From contig JACZYK010000150.1 of assembly GCA_022571135.1 (NCBI GenBank), positions 1 to 6,663 on the forward strand: DNA of 6,663 nucleotides, written 5' to 3'. Source of the stretch: Bacteroidota bacterium. GTDB lineage: Bacteria > Bacteroidota > Rhodothermia > Rhodothermales > UBA10348. The translations under genes and the position numbers were made by a program. Of this stretch, positions 1-6,364 are shown piece after piece (the stretch's first letter is position 1; every line of letters begins with the position of its first letter). The notes under the pieces are model-generated. The model ran no database searches. It saw only the letters and a list, made by a program, of their open reading frames with translations, and was not told the origin of the DNA.

Positions 1-1
1 G

Positions 2-931
2 TGCGAGAGTGTAATCGTCTACGGGCAAGACGTTGCCGGTGGAAAGGGCGGCGTTTTCACCGCTACCAGAGAACTCACGAAGCGGTTTGGAGAGGACAGG
101 TGTTTCAATTCGCCCCTCGCCGAGGCCTCCATTATAGGGACAGCCGTCGGGATGTCGGCTGCGGGATTCAAGCCCGTGGTGGAAATTCAATTCGGCGATT
201 ACATCTGGCCGGCCATGCAGATGTTGCGTAATCAGGTCTCCTCGTTCCGATACCGGTCGAACGGATCGTGGAGTTGCCCGATGGTCATCCGCGTCCCTGT
301 CGGCGGTTACATCCACGGAGGCCTGTGCCACTCTCAGAATATCGAAGCCTTCTTCGCTCACATGCCCGGTTTTCTGATTGCCCTGCCGTCGACCGCCGCC
401 GATGCCAAGGGCCTTCTGAAGGCGGCGATCAGAATGAATGATCCGATTCTCTTCCTGGAGCACAAGGCGCTCTACCGGGCATCGGTAGCCCGCAGCCCGG
501 AGCCGGATGCTGAGTATTTAACGCCGTTTGGGAAAGCCAGAATCGTCCGTGAAGGATCTGATATGACCCTGGTCACCTACGGTATTCTGGTTCACAAAGC
601 GGTCAACGCGGCACAGCAACTGGAAAAAGAAGGCATTTCAGTAGAAATCATCGATCTGCGGACGATCGTCCCGCTCGACTCGGAGACGATCCTGGCCTCG
701 GTGGCAAAAACCAACAGGGCACTCGTCGTGCACGAAGACCACGAGTTTGTCGGCTTTGGAGCCGAAATATGCGCTCAGATCGCGGATAAAGCGTTCTTCG
801 ATCTGGATGCTCCCGTCAAGCGTGTAGCAGGAAAGTTCGCCCCGGTCGGCTTCGCGGATCCACTCGAAAAATACGTATTACCCTTCGAAGACGATATCCT
901 CAAGGGTGCCCGCGAACTCGCCTCCTTCTAG
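2..931 (+). CDS. 2-oxoacid dehydrogenase E1 component, beta (transketolase-like) portion, 5'-truncated
   Basis: Thiamine-diphosphate E1 of a 2-oxoacid dehydrogenase complex (branched-chain 2-oxoacid or pyruvate type), which decarboxylates the 2-oxoacid and acylates the E2 lipoyl group in the cytoplasm. The frame is open from base 2, well upstream of the first ATG at 152, so the internal ATG is not the start; 309 residues are visible. Numbering from base 2, NSPLAEASIIGTAVGM (36-51) carries the beta-subunit Glu (residue 41) expected to activate thiamine N1'. EIQFGDYIWPAMQ (61-73), the RYRSNG segment (84-89) and GGLCHSQNIEAFFAHMPG (106-123) with its active-site His (110) are E1-beta hallmarks. 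A transketolase C-terminal domain follows (about 175-300). The wording, especially GGKGGVFTATREL, SCPMVIRVP and FLEHKALYR, resembles the single-chain alpha/beta fused E1 of Bacteroidota-like bacteria, so an alpha half may lie off the left edge. A stand-alone beta subunit missing roughly 20 residues cannot be excluded. Substrate cannot be assigned. Confidence 0.93.
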   Translation, partial: CESVIVYGQDVAGGKGGVFTATRELTKRFGEDRCFNSPLAEASIIGTAVGMSAAGFKPVVEIQFGDYIWPAMQMLRNQVSSFRYRSNGSWSCPMVIRVPVGGYIHGGLCHSQNIEAFFAHMPGFLIALPSTAADAKGLLKAAIRMNDPILFLEHKALYRASVARSPEPDAEYLTPFGKARIVREGSDMTLVTYGILVHKAVNAAQQLEKEGISVEIIDLRTIVPLDSETILASVAKTNRALVVHEDHEFVGFGAEICAQIADKAFFDLDAPVKRVAGKFAPVGFADPLEKYVLPFEDDILKGARELASF

Positions 932-951
932 ATCTCCGCCTCGGCTTTCCC

Positions 952-2121
952 TCAGACTGTGTCAAGGACCTGCTCAAGGTCGGCAATCAAATCCTGCACA
1001 TCCTCGATACCCACCGACAGCCGGATAAGCGAATCGTGCAGACCGGCTGCTCGCCGTTCATCTTCCGGAATAGAGGCGTGCGTCATGGTCGCCGGATGGT
1101 TCATCAGGCTCTCGACACCCCCCAGGCTTTCGGCAAGGGTGAATATGCGCGTCCCGGAGAGAACCTTCATCGCGGTCTCCAGGCGCTCATCGACGAGCAA
1201 GAATGAGAGCATCCCGCCGAATCTGGACATCTGCCTGGCGGCGATCTCGTGTCCCTGGCTCGCGGCAAGTCCGGGATAGTACACCCTTCCCACTTTCGGA
1301 TGGGCGTCGAGGTATTCGGCGATCGCCACCGCATTGCTTGAATGACGCTCCATCCGCAGGTGAAGGGTCTTCGTGCCTCGAAGGCTGAGAAAACAATCCA
1401 TCGGACCGGGGACGGCCCCGGCGCTCTTGACGAGAAACCGGAGTTTTTCATTCCACTCGTCGTCGCTGGTGCATACGACTCCACCGACAACGTCGGAGTG
1501 CCCCCCGATATATTTCGTCGTCGAATGCAGGACCAGATCAGCGCCCAGTTCGAGGGGCTGCTGGAGGGCCGGCGTGGCAAACGTATTGTCGACGACCGAA
1601 GTGATTCCGGCCCCGCGGGCCATATCGGAGAGCAAGACGATATCCACGATGCGCAGCAACGGATTCGTCGGTGTTTCGATCCACAGCAGTTTCGTGGAAG
1701 GCCTCAGGGCCCGAGAGACATTCTCGCTAACCGACATGTCGATGAATGTCGATTCGATACCGAACGGGCCGAACACCTGTCGCATGAGGCGATGCGTACC
1801 GCCATAGAGATCGTTCGACGCAACGATATGATCGCCCGGCCTCATACACCTGATGATTGCATCGGTGGCGGCCACTCCGGATGAAAAACAGATTCCATGT
1901 GCTGCCCCTTCCAGAGCCGCAAGGTTGCATTCCAGGGCCGTTCGAGTAGGATTCGTTACGCGTGCGTACTCGTGCCCCTTGTGCACTCCGGGAGATGATT
2001 GAGCGTATGTGGAGGTTTGATAGATGGGAGTCATGACCGCTCCCGTCGTCGGATCGGGTTGTTGCCCGGCATGAACCGCCAGAGTGCCGAATCCGTCTTT
2101 TCCGTTTGTCTTGTCTTTCAT
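952..2121 (-). CDS. metB: Cystathionine gamma-synthase / trans-sulfuration PLP enzyme
   Basis: Cytoplasmic PLP enzyme of the Cys/Met metabolism family. Cystathionine gamma-synthase joins an activated homoserine ester to cysteine, giving cystathionine for methionine synthesis. From the ATG at 2121 the protein has 389 residues, normal for the family. Visible landmarks: Y52-A-R54 (PLP phosphate contact from the neighbouring subunit), SSGVAA 80-85, Y106 in DLYGGTHR (ring stacking), ETPTNP 149-154, D178 in VVDNTFATP (pyridine nitrogen), K203 in HSTTKYIGGHSD (Schiff-base lysine), ESLGGVESL 331-339 and R367 (substrate carboxylate). AVPGPMDCFLSLRG and HEIAARQMSRFGGM match the actinobacterial-type MetB wording. 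The family also includes gamma-lyases and O-acylhomoserine sulfhydrylases, and sequence alone separates these poorly. A GTG at 2181 would add 20 residues, but they look non-family and would cover the inverted repeat at 2135-2166, so ATG 2121 is preferred. No clear Shine-Dalgarno. It lies downstream of the TPR lipoprotein gene on the same strand and converges on E1. Confidence 0.93.
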   Translation of the reverse strand: MKDKTNGKDGFGTLAVHAGQQPDPTTGAVMTPIYQTSTYAQSSPGVHKGHEYARVTNPTRTALECNLAALEGAAHGICFSSGVAATDAIIRCMRPGDHIVASNDLYGGTHRLMRQVFGPFGIESTFIDMSVSENVSRALRPSTKLLWIETPTNPLLRIVDIVLLSDMARGAGITSVVDNTFATPALQQPLELGADLVLHSTTKYIGGHSDVVGGVVCTSDDEWNEKLRFLVKSAGAVPGPMDCFLSLRGTKTLHLRMERHSSNAVAIAEYLDAHPKVGRVYYPGLAASQGHEIAARQMSRFGGMLSFLLVDERLETAMKVLSGTRIFTLAESLGGVESLMNHPATMTHASIPEDERRAAGLHDSLIRLSVGIEDVQDLIADLEQVLDTV

Positions 2122-2134
2122 CGCTGAGAACTTA

Positions 2135-2166
2135 AATGCCCGGACATCGGACGATACCCGGGCATT
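2135..2166 (-). promoter_or_regulatory. Perfect 9-bp inverted repeat upstream of metB (terminator, leader hairpin or operator)
   Basis: AATGCCCGG (2135-2143) and CCGGGCATT (2158-2166) are exact reverse complements separated by 14 nt. In minus-strand RNA the stem lies between the TPR gene stop (2227) and the metB ATG (2121), ending 13 nt before the start codon. It is followed by UUAAGUU, a weak U-run, so it could partly terminate the TPR transcript, mask the metB start region, or be an operator for a dimeric regulator. No known riboswitch was recognised. Confidence 0.5.
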
Positions 2167-2226
2167 CAGGATCACGGACACGCGTTATCCGTCACGGATT
2201 CCCTGGTCCGATAAATCCGAGTGCTT

Positions 2227-3444
2227 TTAGTCGCTGTCTCCGAGGTCGTCATAACCGGCGCACTCGGATACTCCCTGGGCGAGCTCGGTCCGACCGGTCT
2301 GTACGTACGACTGGAAGAGCGCCTGACAGACTTCGGTGGCGTCTTCTCCCGAAGCCTCGTAGAGCACGCGCGCGGCCTCCAGTGGAGCGATAGCCTGCCC
2401 AAAGAGACCTCTTCTCTCTTCCGCCAGGCGATCGATTTCAGCGTTCATCTCGGCCTCCTCATCGTCCGAGAGCTCATCCTTTTTCGCTCGAACCTCGTCG
2501 TCGATCTCGTTAATCCGATCGTTCACGTTGACAGCCTTGTTGATGTAAGCCGCACCCATATTATACTGGGCGTTTCCGTACTCCGGATCGAGTTCCACGG
2601 CCGCCCTCAGCTGCACGATGGCCTCGTCGTAGAGCTCCTTCAGGACGAGCATCGAGCCGTAGTTGTACCGGAAAAGTTTGTTGTTCGGATCTTCCCGGAC
2701 AGCACCCTCATACATGCTCATGGCGCGGTCGATCTGACCCGCCAACTGGTATGCATTCAGGAGTTCCGTCTGTACGTCTACATTATCGGGATACCTTCCA
2801 CTGGCTGTTTCAAGGAGCGTCACGGCCTCCTCATCCTGGTCATTGGCTTGATACAGACCGGCCAGGAATCGGTAGGTATCTTCTTGGGTATCACCCCTTT
2901 CGAGCGCCATCTCGAACGGCGCGATCGCGTCGTTCGGCCGGTCGGCTCTCATGAGGGCATACGCCTGATTTACATAAGCTCCGGAAGAATCCGGTTGAAT
3001 AACGGAAGCAGTTCCAAAGTAAGTGGCGGCTGTATTGTACTCGTTTTGGTCGTCGCTTCCGCGATTGAATGCCTGAATTCCGAGTTGAAATTCCCTACTG
3101 AAAGCAATCCTGAGCGAAAGGGTGACCGCGTCGGCAAGTGTCGAATCCAGCGCTACCGCTCGCCCGTAGGATTCGACCATTTCCGCGATCAGAGCCGCAT
3201 GCTCCTCGATATTCTGGATCGTGAAGGCTTTCTCACCCAGCACCCGGCCTTTCAATTCGAGCGCATCGGTGTTGTCGGGATTCGTCACAAGGGCTGTCTC
3301 CAGGTTTTGAAGAGCCCGGTCGTAATCCTTGTTGCGAAGATCGAGTTTGGCGCCTTCTACGTTCGGGTCGCTCGAGCACCCGTCGGCACCGATCAGGAGC
3401 ACGCTGCCTAGCAGCAGGGACATTAAGACTGATAGTCGCTTCAT
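2227..3444 (-). CDS. TPR-repeat predicted lipoprotein
   Basis: A 405-residue secreted, probably lipid-anchored tetratricopeptide protein; TPR solenoids generally serve as protein-binding scaffolds and no specific partner can be named. Residues 1-22 form a signal peptide (MKR, hydrophobic stretch, then ADGC) with a likely lipidated Cys23; Asp at -2 makes the lipobox imperfect. TPR-like helical pairs follow at about 32-58 (YDRALQNLETALVTNPDN), 84-117, 135-151, 153-184, 187-218, 222-253 and 256-288, the clearest having the A..Y...G....A...F..A...P pattern. A last repeat is split by a charged helical insert (about 305-346, many Glu/Asp/Lys/Arg) before AIAPLEAARVLYE. The C-terminus is acidic (GYDDLGDSD) with Cys373 and Cys395 that might pair. 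The ATG at 3444 starts a proper signal peptide; there is no Shine-Dalgarno. It is first in a possible two-gene unit with metB and divergent from the 3862 gene. It resembles TPR lipoproteins of Rhodothermota/Bacteroidota. Confidence 0.88.
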   Translation of the reverse strand: MKRLSVLMSLLLGSVLLIGADGCSSDPNVEGAKLDLRNKDYDRALQNLETALVTNPDNTDALELKGRVLGEKAFTIQNIEEHAALIAEMVESYGRAVALDSTLADAVTLSLRIAFSREFQLGIQAFNRGSDDQNEYNTAATYFGTASVIQPDSSGAYVNQAYALMRADRPNDAIAPFEMALERGDTQEDTYRFLAGLYQANDQDEEAVTLLETASGRYPDNVDVQTELLNAYQLAGQIDRAMSMYEGAVREDPNNKLFRYNYGSMLVLKELYDEAIVQLRAAVELDPEYGNAQYNMGAAYINKAVNVNDRINEIDDEVRAKKDELSDDEEAEMNAEIDRLAEERRGLFGQAIAPLEAARVLYEASGEDATEVCQALFQSYVQTGRTELAQGVSECAGYDDLGDSD

Positions 3445-3448
3445 AACA

Positions 3449-3480
3449 CTAAGTAATCTTCTGATTCGATTGTAAACAAT
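3449..3480 (-). promoter_or_regulatory. Promoter-like block B, immediately upstream of the TPR gene
   Basis: In minus-strand sense this reads ATTGTTT, 16 nt, ATTACTTAG, ending 4 nt before the ATG at 3444. It repeats the layout of block A (3601-3631). TTACTTAG is a poor match to the Bacteroidota -7 element TAnnTTTG. If it is a promoter, the mRNA would be nearly leaderless; it may instead be a duplicated regulator site. Confidence 0.25.
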
Positions 3481-3600
3481 CGCGCACGGGTATGTTCAGG
3501 TGGGATCCCGATTGCGCGCGAGATGCGACACGGATCTCTTCCAACGACCCGCTTCGCAGTAGTACTAAGTTTTCCGATAGATGGAATTCTTCTGAAACTG

Positions 3601-3631
3601 CAAAGTAATATTACATGCGAGTTCAAACAAT
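3601..3631 (-). promoter_or_regulatory. Promoter-like block A (Bacteroidota-style TTG / TTACTTTG)
   Basis: In minus-strand sense this reads ATTGTTT, 15 nt, ATTACTTTG. TTACTTTG agrees with the Bacteroidota -7 consensus TAnnTTTG at five of six fixed positions, and the upstream TTG lies 19 nt before it, about the spacing of the -33 element. It would start a transcript toward the TPR gene with a leader of about 150 nt. Pattern only; no transcript evidence. Confidence 0.35.
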
Positions 3632-3669
3632 AGTTAATGGAGAGTTCTTACGAGAACAACAGAAGAAAG

Positions 3670-3690
3670 CCCCCCGGTTCAGGCGAGGGG
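3670..3690 (-). terminator. Intrinsic-terminator-like hairpin on the minus strand
   Basis: In minus-strand sense CCCCTCG (3690-3684) pairs with CGGGGGG (3676-3670) through seven base pairs, one a G-U wobble, around a 7-nt loop. A pyrimidine-rich tail, CTTTCTTCTGTTGTT, follows. On the plus strand the wobble becomes a C-A mismatch and there is no U-run, so the signal points leftward. It sits just before promoter-like block A and could stop antisense transcription coming from the 3862-6172 pair. Confidence 0.35.
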
Positions 3691-3734
3691 AGTATGTCGT
3701 TCCAGACCTCCGGTCACGCCCATCTGCGAGGGAA

Positions 3735-3785
3735 CGCGGCCACAAGGGAGGAACGCACAGGTCCCTTTCTGGGTTGACAGCCGCG
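3735..3785 (+). other. Nested stem structure in the presumed leader of the unknown-FAH pair
   Basis: CGCGGC (3735-3740) is complementary to GCCGCG (3780-3785). Inside it, AAGGGA (3744-3749) is complementary to TCCCTT (3762-3767), closing a 12-nt loop. Two stacked 6-bp stems could form in RNA of either strand. The neighbouring text GTGGCTACCGC recalls the T-box core but has an inserted base and lacks the rest of that element. Function unknown; chance pairing is possible. Confidence 0.25.
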
Positions 3786-3861
3786 TGGCTACCGCTCGAT
3801 ACGCGCGTCAGCTCCGATCGAATGCCACCATCAATCACCCAGTTTATCTTCCTGCTAATCG

Positions 3862-4884
3862 ATGACACGGGAGTTGGCTCATATTCCGGCTGCTGAATCG
3901 GTTCGAGAATTTCTTGCGGGGCTCTTCGATTATGCCGGTTTGTTTCCTCCGGCGTCACTATCGCTCCCGGATGCGATGCGGGAGTACGCCCGGCACCGCG
4001 CCGGTCCCGATCGTTGGATGATCGGTCCGTTCGTTTGCCCAGTCGCCAAGATTCCCGAACTGGATGGGTTTGCCGATCTATTTTCGAACGCGCCACCGTT
4101 CCTATTCAGCATACTCGGGAGCCGCCCTGTCGACTCGGCATCCCTCATAGAACGATTTGAAAACGATGTGGACGACGTCATGGAACTCCAGAATCGCTAT
4201 GCCGGGCGCGTTCGGGTAGACATGATGGAACTGAGTCTCGACGGCGAAGCTACCGAAAGCGCCGCCGCACTGGAATCGGTACTGGACCGGATGGAGTCGA
4301 AGCTCGTATCGTCACCCCTGCCTCCAAAAACAGTTTTTCTGGAAGTGGTCCGCAACACCCGATTCGTCGACACACTGGACCTGGTGGTCGATGTGCTTGC
4401 CCAGCGGCGGGGACGAGCAGGGAACTCCCGGTTCGGAATGAAATTGCGCTGCGGAGGCATTGGTCCCGCGATGTTTCCTTCCACCGCCGATATCGCCGCC
4501 TTTCTGGCCAGAGTGGTGGCGAAAGATCTACTGTTCAAGGCGACTGCGGGCCTGCATCACCCCGTGCGGCGCTGGAGCCCGGCCATCGGCGTAACTATGC
4601 ACGGTTTCCTTAATGTGTTTATTGCAGCGGTGATGTGTAACGTACACGGCCTGACCGACGTCGATCTCATCCCTATACTCGAAGAAGAAACAGCCGACGC
4701 CTTCGCCTTCTCGGACGACTCTATTCGCTGGAGACACTTCTCAGCGTCCGTTGCAGACGTCATCCGTGTGCGGCGAAACCACGCCTCTTCGATCGGAAGT
4801 TGCAGTTTCGACGAACCACTAGATGATCTGCGAACGCTCCGCCTGCTGCGATTCGAAGACACTATCAAATCAACGACCACCTGA
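3862..4884 (+). CDS. Conserved protein of unknown function, enzyme-like (DYAGLFPP / FKATAGLHHP / GSCSFDEP motifs)
   Basis: A 340-residue cytoplasmic protein; no signal peptide or membrane segment seen. I recognise the wording as an uncharacterised family found in several bacterial phyla, not as a named enzyme. Motif blocks: DYAGLFPP (23-30), RWMIGPFVCP (51-60), VFLEV (158-162), KLRCGG (194-199), FPSTADIAAFLARV (205-218), FKATAGLHHP (225-234), MHGFLNVF (246-253), LEEE (273-276) and GSCSFDEP (312-319). Strand-like segments ending in Glu161, Lys194, Arg196, Lys226, His232 and His233 suggest a barrel enzyme with a charged active site; that is inference. An in-frame stop six bases upstream fixes ATG 3862 as the first ATG; no Shine-Dalgarno. 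The fumarylacetoacetase gene follows after 10 nt, so the two are probably co-transcribed, hinting at a role in tyrosine/homogentisate breakdown or in handling a related beta-diketo acid. No reaction can be assigned. Confidence 0.85.
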   Translation: MTRELAHIPAAESVREFLAGLFDYAGLFPPASLSLPDAMREYARHRAGPDRWMIGPFVCPVAKIPELDGFADLFSNAPPFLFSILGSRPVDSASLIERFENDVDDVMELQNRYAGRVRVDMMELSLDGEATESAAALESVLDRMESKLVSSPLPPKTVFLEVVRNTRFVDTLDLVVDVLAQRRGRAGNSRFGMKLRCGGIGPAMFPSTADIAAFLARVVAKDLLFKATAGLHHPVRRWSPAIGVTMHGFLNVFIAAVMCNVHGLTDVDLIPILEEETADAFAFSDDSIRWRHFSASVADVIRVRRNHASSIGSCSFDEPLDDLRTLRLLRFEDTIKSTTT

Positions 4885-4894
4885 TATCCCGCTT

Positions 4895-6172
4895 ATGGAA
4901 TCCTCGACACCGATCGAAAACCTGCGCTCCTTTATCGACGTCCCGGAGGACCACGATTTCCCCATTCAGAATCTCCCTTACGGCATATTCGCGCCGGCGG
5001 GAGGAGGCGATCCGAGGCCGGGAGCCGCAATAGGCGATCACATCGTCGATCTGCGGGCGCTGGAAAGCGAGGGCTTCCTGGCGACAGGGGCGGCCGGGCA
5101 ATCCCGCGTGTTTGACAGCGACTCCCTGAACGGCTTCATGGCAGGGGGTCCGCGTGTCTGGAAATCTGTGAGAATGAGGCTCCAGCAACTCCTGTCTGCC
5201 GACAACGCGACCATCCGAGACGGCAGCGAGGTTCTTCAAAACGTACTCCACGACAGGAAATCGGCCCGGATGCTATTACCGGCACGGATCGGAGACTATA
5301 CGGATTTCTATTCATCCAGAGAGCACGCCACGAATGTCGGTACGATGTTTCGAGGGAAAGAGAATGCGCTCATGCCCAACTGGCTGCACCTGCCGGTCGG
5401 TTATCACGGCCGGGCCAGTTCGATCGTAATCTCCGGAACGGACGTCAGAAGGCCCTGGGGACAGACAAAGCCGGATGATTCTCCTCCGGTCCACGGCCCT
5501 TCAAGACTCCTGGACTTCGAGCTCGAAATGGGGTTCTTCGTGGGTGAAGGAAATGAGCTCGGTAGTCCGATACCGATCGACGAGGTCTCGAAGCACATTT
5601 TCGGACTCGTCCTGGTGAACGACTGGAGCGCACGCGACATCCAGAAGTGGGAGTACGTACCACTCGGACCTTTTCTCGGAAAGAGCTTCGCTACCACGAT
5701 TTCGCCGTGGATCGTCACGCTCGATGCGCTGGAGCCGTTTCGGTGTGAAGGGCCCGGGCAGGATCCGGCGCCGCTTCCGTATCTGACGTCTTCAGAAGCT
5801 CGAGCCTACGATATTCATCTGGAAGTCGGTATCCGGACCGAAGACATGAGCGATGCGTCGGTAGTGTGTCGCTCCAATTTCAGGTACATGTACTGGAATA
5901 TTTGCCAGCAACTCGCCCACCATACGATGAACGGCTGCAATGCGAGGCCCGGAGACCTGATGGCATCGGGTACGATCAGCGGTCCGACGCCGCGGAGTTA
6001 TGGATCGATGCTCGAACTCTCATGGCGGGGAACGAAGCCGGTTGTTCTATCAAACGGTGAGGAGCGGAAATTCATTCTGGATGGAGACTCGGTCGTCATG
6101 CGGGGATGGGCTCAGGGAGACGGATACCGCATCGGGTTTGGCGAAGCGGCCGGTCGTGTGACTCCCGCCTAA
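4895..6172 (+). CDS. fahA: Fumarylacetoacetase
   Basis: Hydrolyses 4-fumarylacetoacetate to fumarate and acetoacetate, the last step of phenylalanine/tyrosine breakdown via homogentisate, in the cytoplasm. The 425 residues are close to the human enzyme (419) and align with it nearly throughout. An SH3-like N-terminal domain (about 20-125, DFPIQNLPYGIF near its start) precedes the FAH fold. Metal ligands appear as D137, E209, E211 and D243; the catalytic set as H144 (in DFYSSREH), R247 and Q250 (NDWSARDIQ), K263 (FLGKSF) and E374 (SMLELSW); substrate-contact Y139, R153, Y170, Y254 and T267 are also present. All correspond to mammalian residues by alignment from memory. An upstream in-frame ATG at 4823 would overlap the preceding gene by 62 nt and add non-family sequence, so 4895 is chosen; no Shine-Dalgarno. 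The 10-nt gap after the unknown gene suggests translational coupling. No homogentisate dioxygenase or maleylacetoacetate isomerase lies in the window. Confidence 0.97.
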   Translation: MESSTPIENLRSFIDVPEDHDFPIQNLPYGIFAPAGGGDPRPGAAIGDHIVDLRALESEGFLATGAAGQSRVFDSDSLNGFMAGGPRVWKSVRMRLQQLLSADNATIRDGSEVLQNVLHDRKSARMLLPARIGDYTDFYSSREHATNVGTMFRGKENALMPNWLHLPVGYHGRASSIVISGTDVRRPWGQTKPDDSPPVHGPSRLLDFELEMGFFVGEGNELGSPIPIDEVSKHIFGLVLVNDWSARDIQKWEYVPLGPFLGKSFATTISPWIVTLDALEPFRCEGPGQDPAPLPYLTSSEARAYDIHLEVGIRTEDMSDASVVCRSNFRYMYWNICQQLAHHTMNGCNARPGDLMASGTISGPTPRSYGSMLELSWRGTKPVVLSNGEERKFILDGDSVVMRGWAQGDGYRIGFGEAAGRVTPA

Positions 6173-6310
6173 ATCCTGGCTATCGCCTGACAAGAGGACA
6201 GCCCATAATCCAGGACTGGCAGACCGTAGCGCTTCCGGGTAAAATCTGTCCGGACACTATTTCAGGGAACCATAGACACCCCGAAAATCTGACACGTCTC
6301 GCTTGCCGAT

Positions 6311-6343
6311 TTGACATAAATCTGTCTCCGGCACGCCTATTGT
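6311..6343 (+). promoter_or_regulatory. Possible promoter of the hsp20 gene
   Basis: TTGACA at 6311-6316 is a perfect -35-like box about 105 nt before the hsp20 ATG. The best downstream box is TATTGT (6338-6343), 21 nt away, longer than the usual 17. No CIRCE inverted repeat or convincing sigma-32 element was seen. In a Bacteroidota-like host the sigma-70 consensus may not apply, so this is weak. Confidence 0.25.
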
Positions 6344-6364
6344 AAGATTCTGGTCTAAAGAAAA

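Larger units (their letters stand above)
3445..3861. other. 417-bp divergent intergenic region without a supported gene
   Basis: This stretch separates the divergently transcribed TPR gene and the unknown-fumarylacetoacetase pair. Short open frames here start with poor codons and have no ribosome site or recognisable protein pattern. The part at about 3555-3665 is AT-rich compared with the flanks and is the natural place for promoters. It holds two similar ATTGTTT...ATTACTT blocks, a terminator-like hairpin (3670-3690) and nested complementary segments (3735-3785), each listed separately. No tRNA or known riboswitch was recognised. Confidence 0.6.

Noticed and set aside
1342..1884. Plus-strand open frames of 180 and 144 codons within metB
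   Set aside because: They are antisense to the trans-sulfuration enzyme, whose catalytic motifs are intact, and they show no family resemblance.
2221..3411. A 396-codon plus-strand open frame covering nearly the whole TPR gene
   Set aside because: It lies antisense to a gene with a signal peptide and regular TPR repeats, its translation has no recognisable pattern, and there is no ribosome site. The codon bias of the real gene explains the lack of stops.
3441..3626. A 61-codon minus-strand frame upstream of the TPR gene, overlapping its start as ATGA
   Set aside because: The overlap looks like translational coupling, but the frame begins with TTG, has no ribosome site, covers the likely promoter blocks and has a featureless composition.
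3781..3800. GTGGCTACCGC resembling the T-box antiterminator core
   Set aside because: It has an extra base compared with GTGGNACCGC, no specifier stem or terminator could be placed, and T-boxes are not expected in a Bacteroidota-like genome upstream of a catabolic gene.
3774..3802. TTGACA at 3774-3779 as a -35 box for the 3862 gene
   Set aside because: At the right spacing the -10 position reads CGATAC, which matches TATAAT poorly.
3623..4096. A 157-codon minus-strand frame across the intergenic region and the start of the unknown gene
   Set aside because: It overlaps a gene with conserved motifs on the other strand, and its Arg/Ser/Pro-rich translation is typical of antisense reading.
4823..4894. 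Upstream ATG at 4823 as the fumarylacetoacetase start
   Set aside because: The added residues are not family-like and overlap the preceding gene by 62 nt; ATG 4895 gives an N-terminus of expected length.
6174..6215. TCCTGG/CCAGGA inverted repeat after fahA as a terminator
   Set aside because: The arms are only 6 bp, 30 nt apart, with no U-run after them.
6106..6345. A 79-codon plus-strand frame overlapping the end of fahA and running into the intergenic region
   Set aside because: It starts inside the conserved C-terminus of fumarylacetoacetase, has no ribosome site, and its downstream part covers the possible hsp20 promoter.
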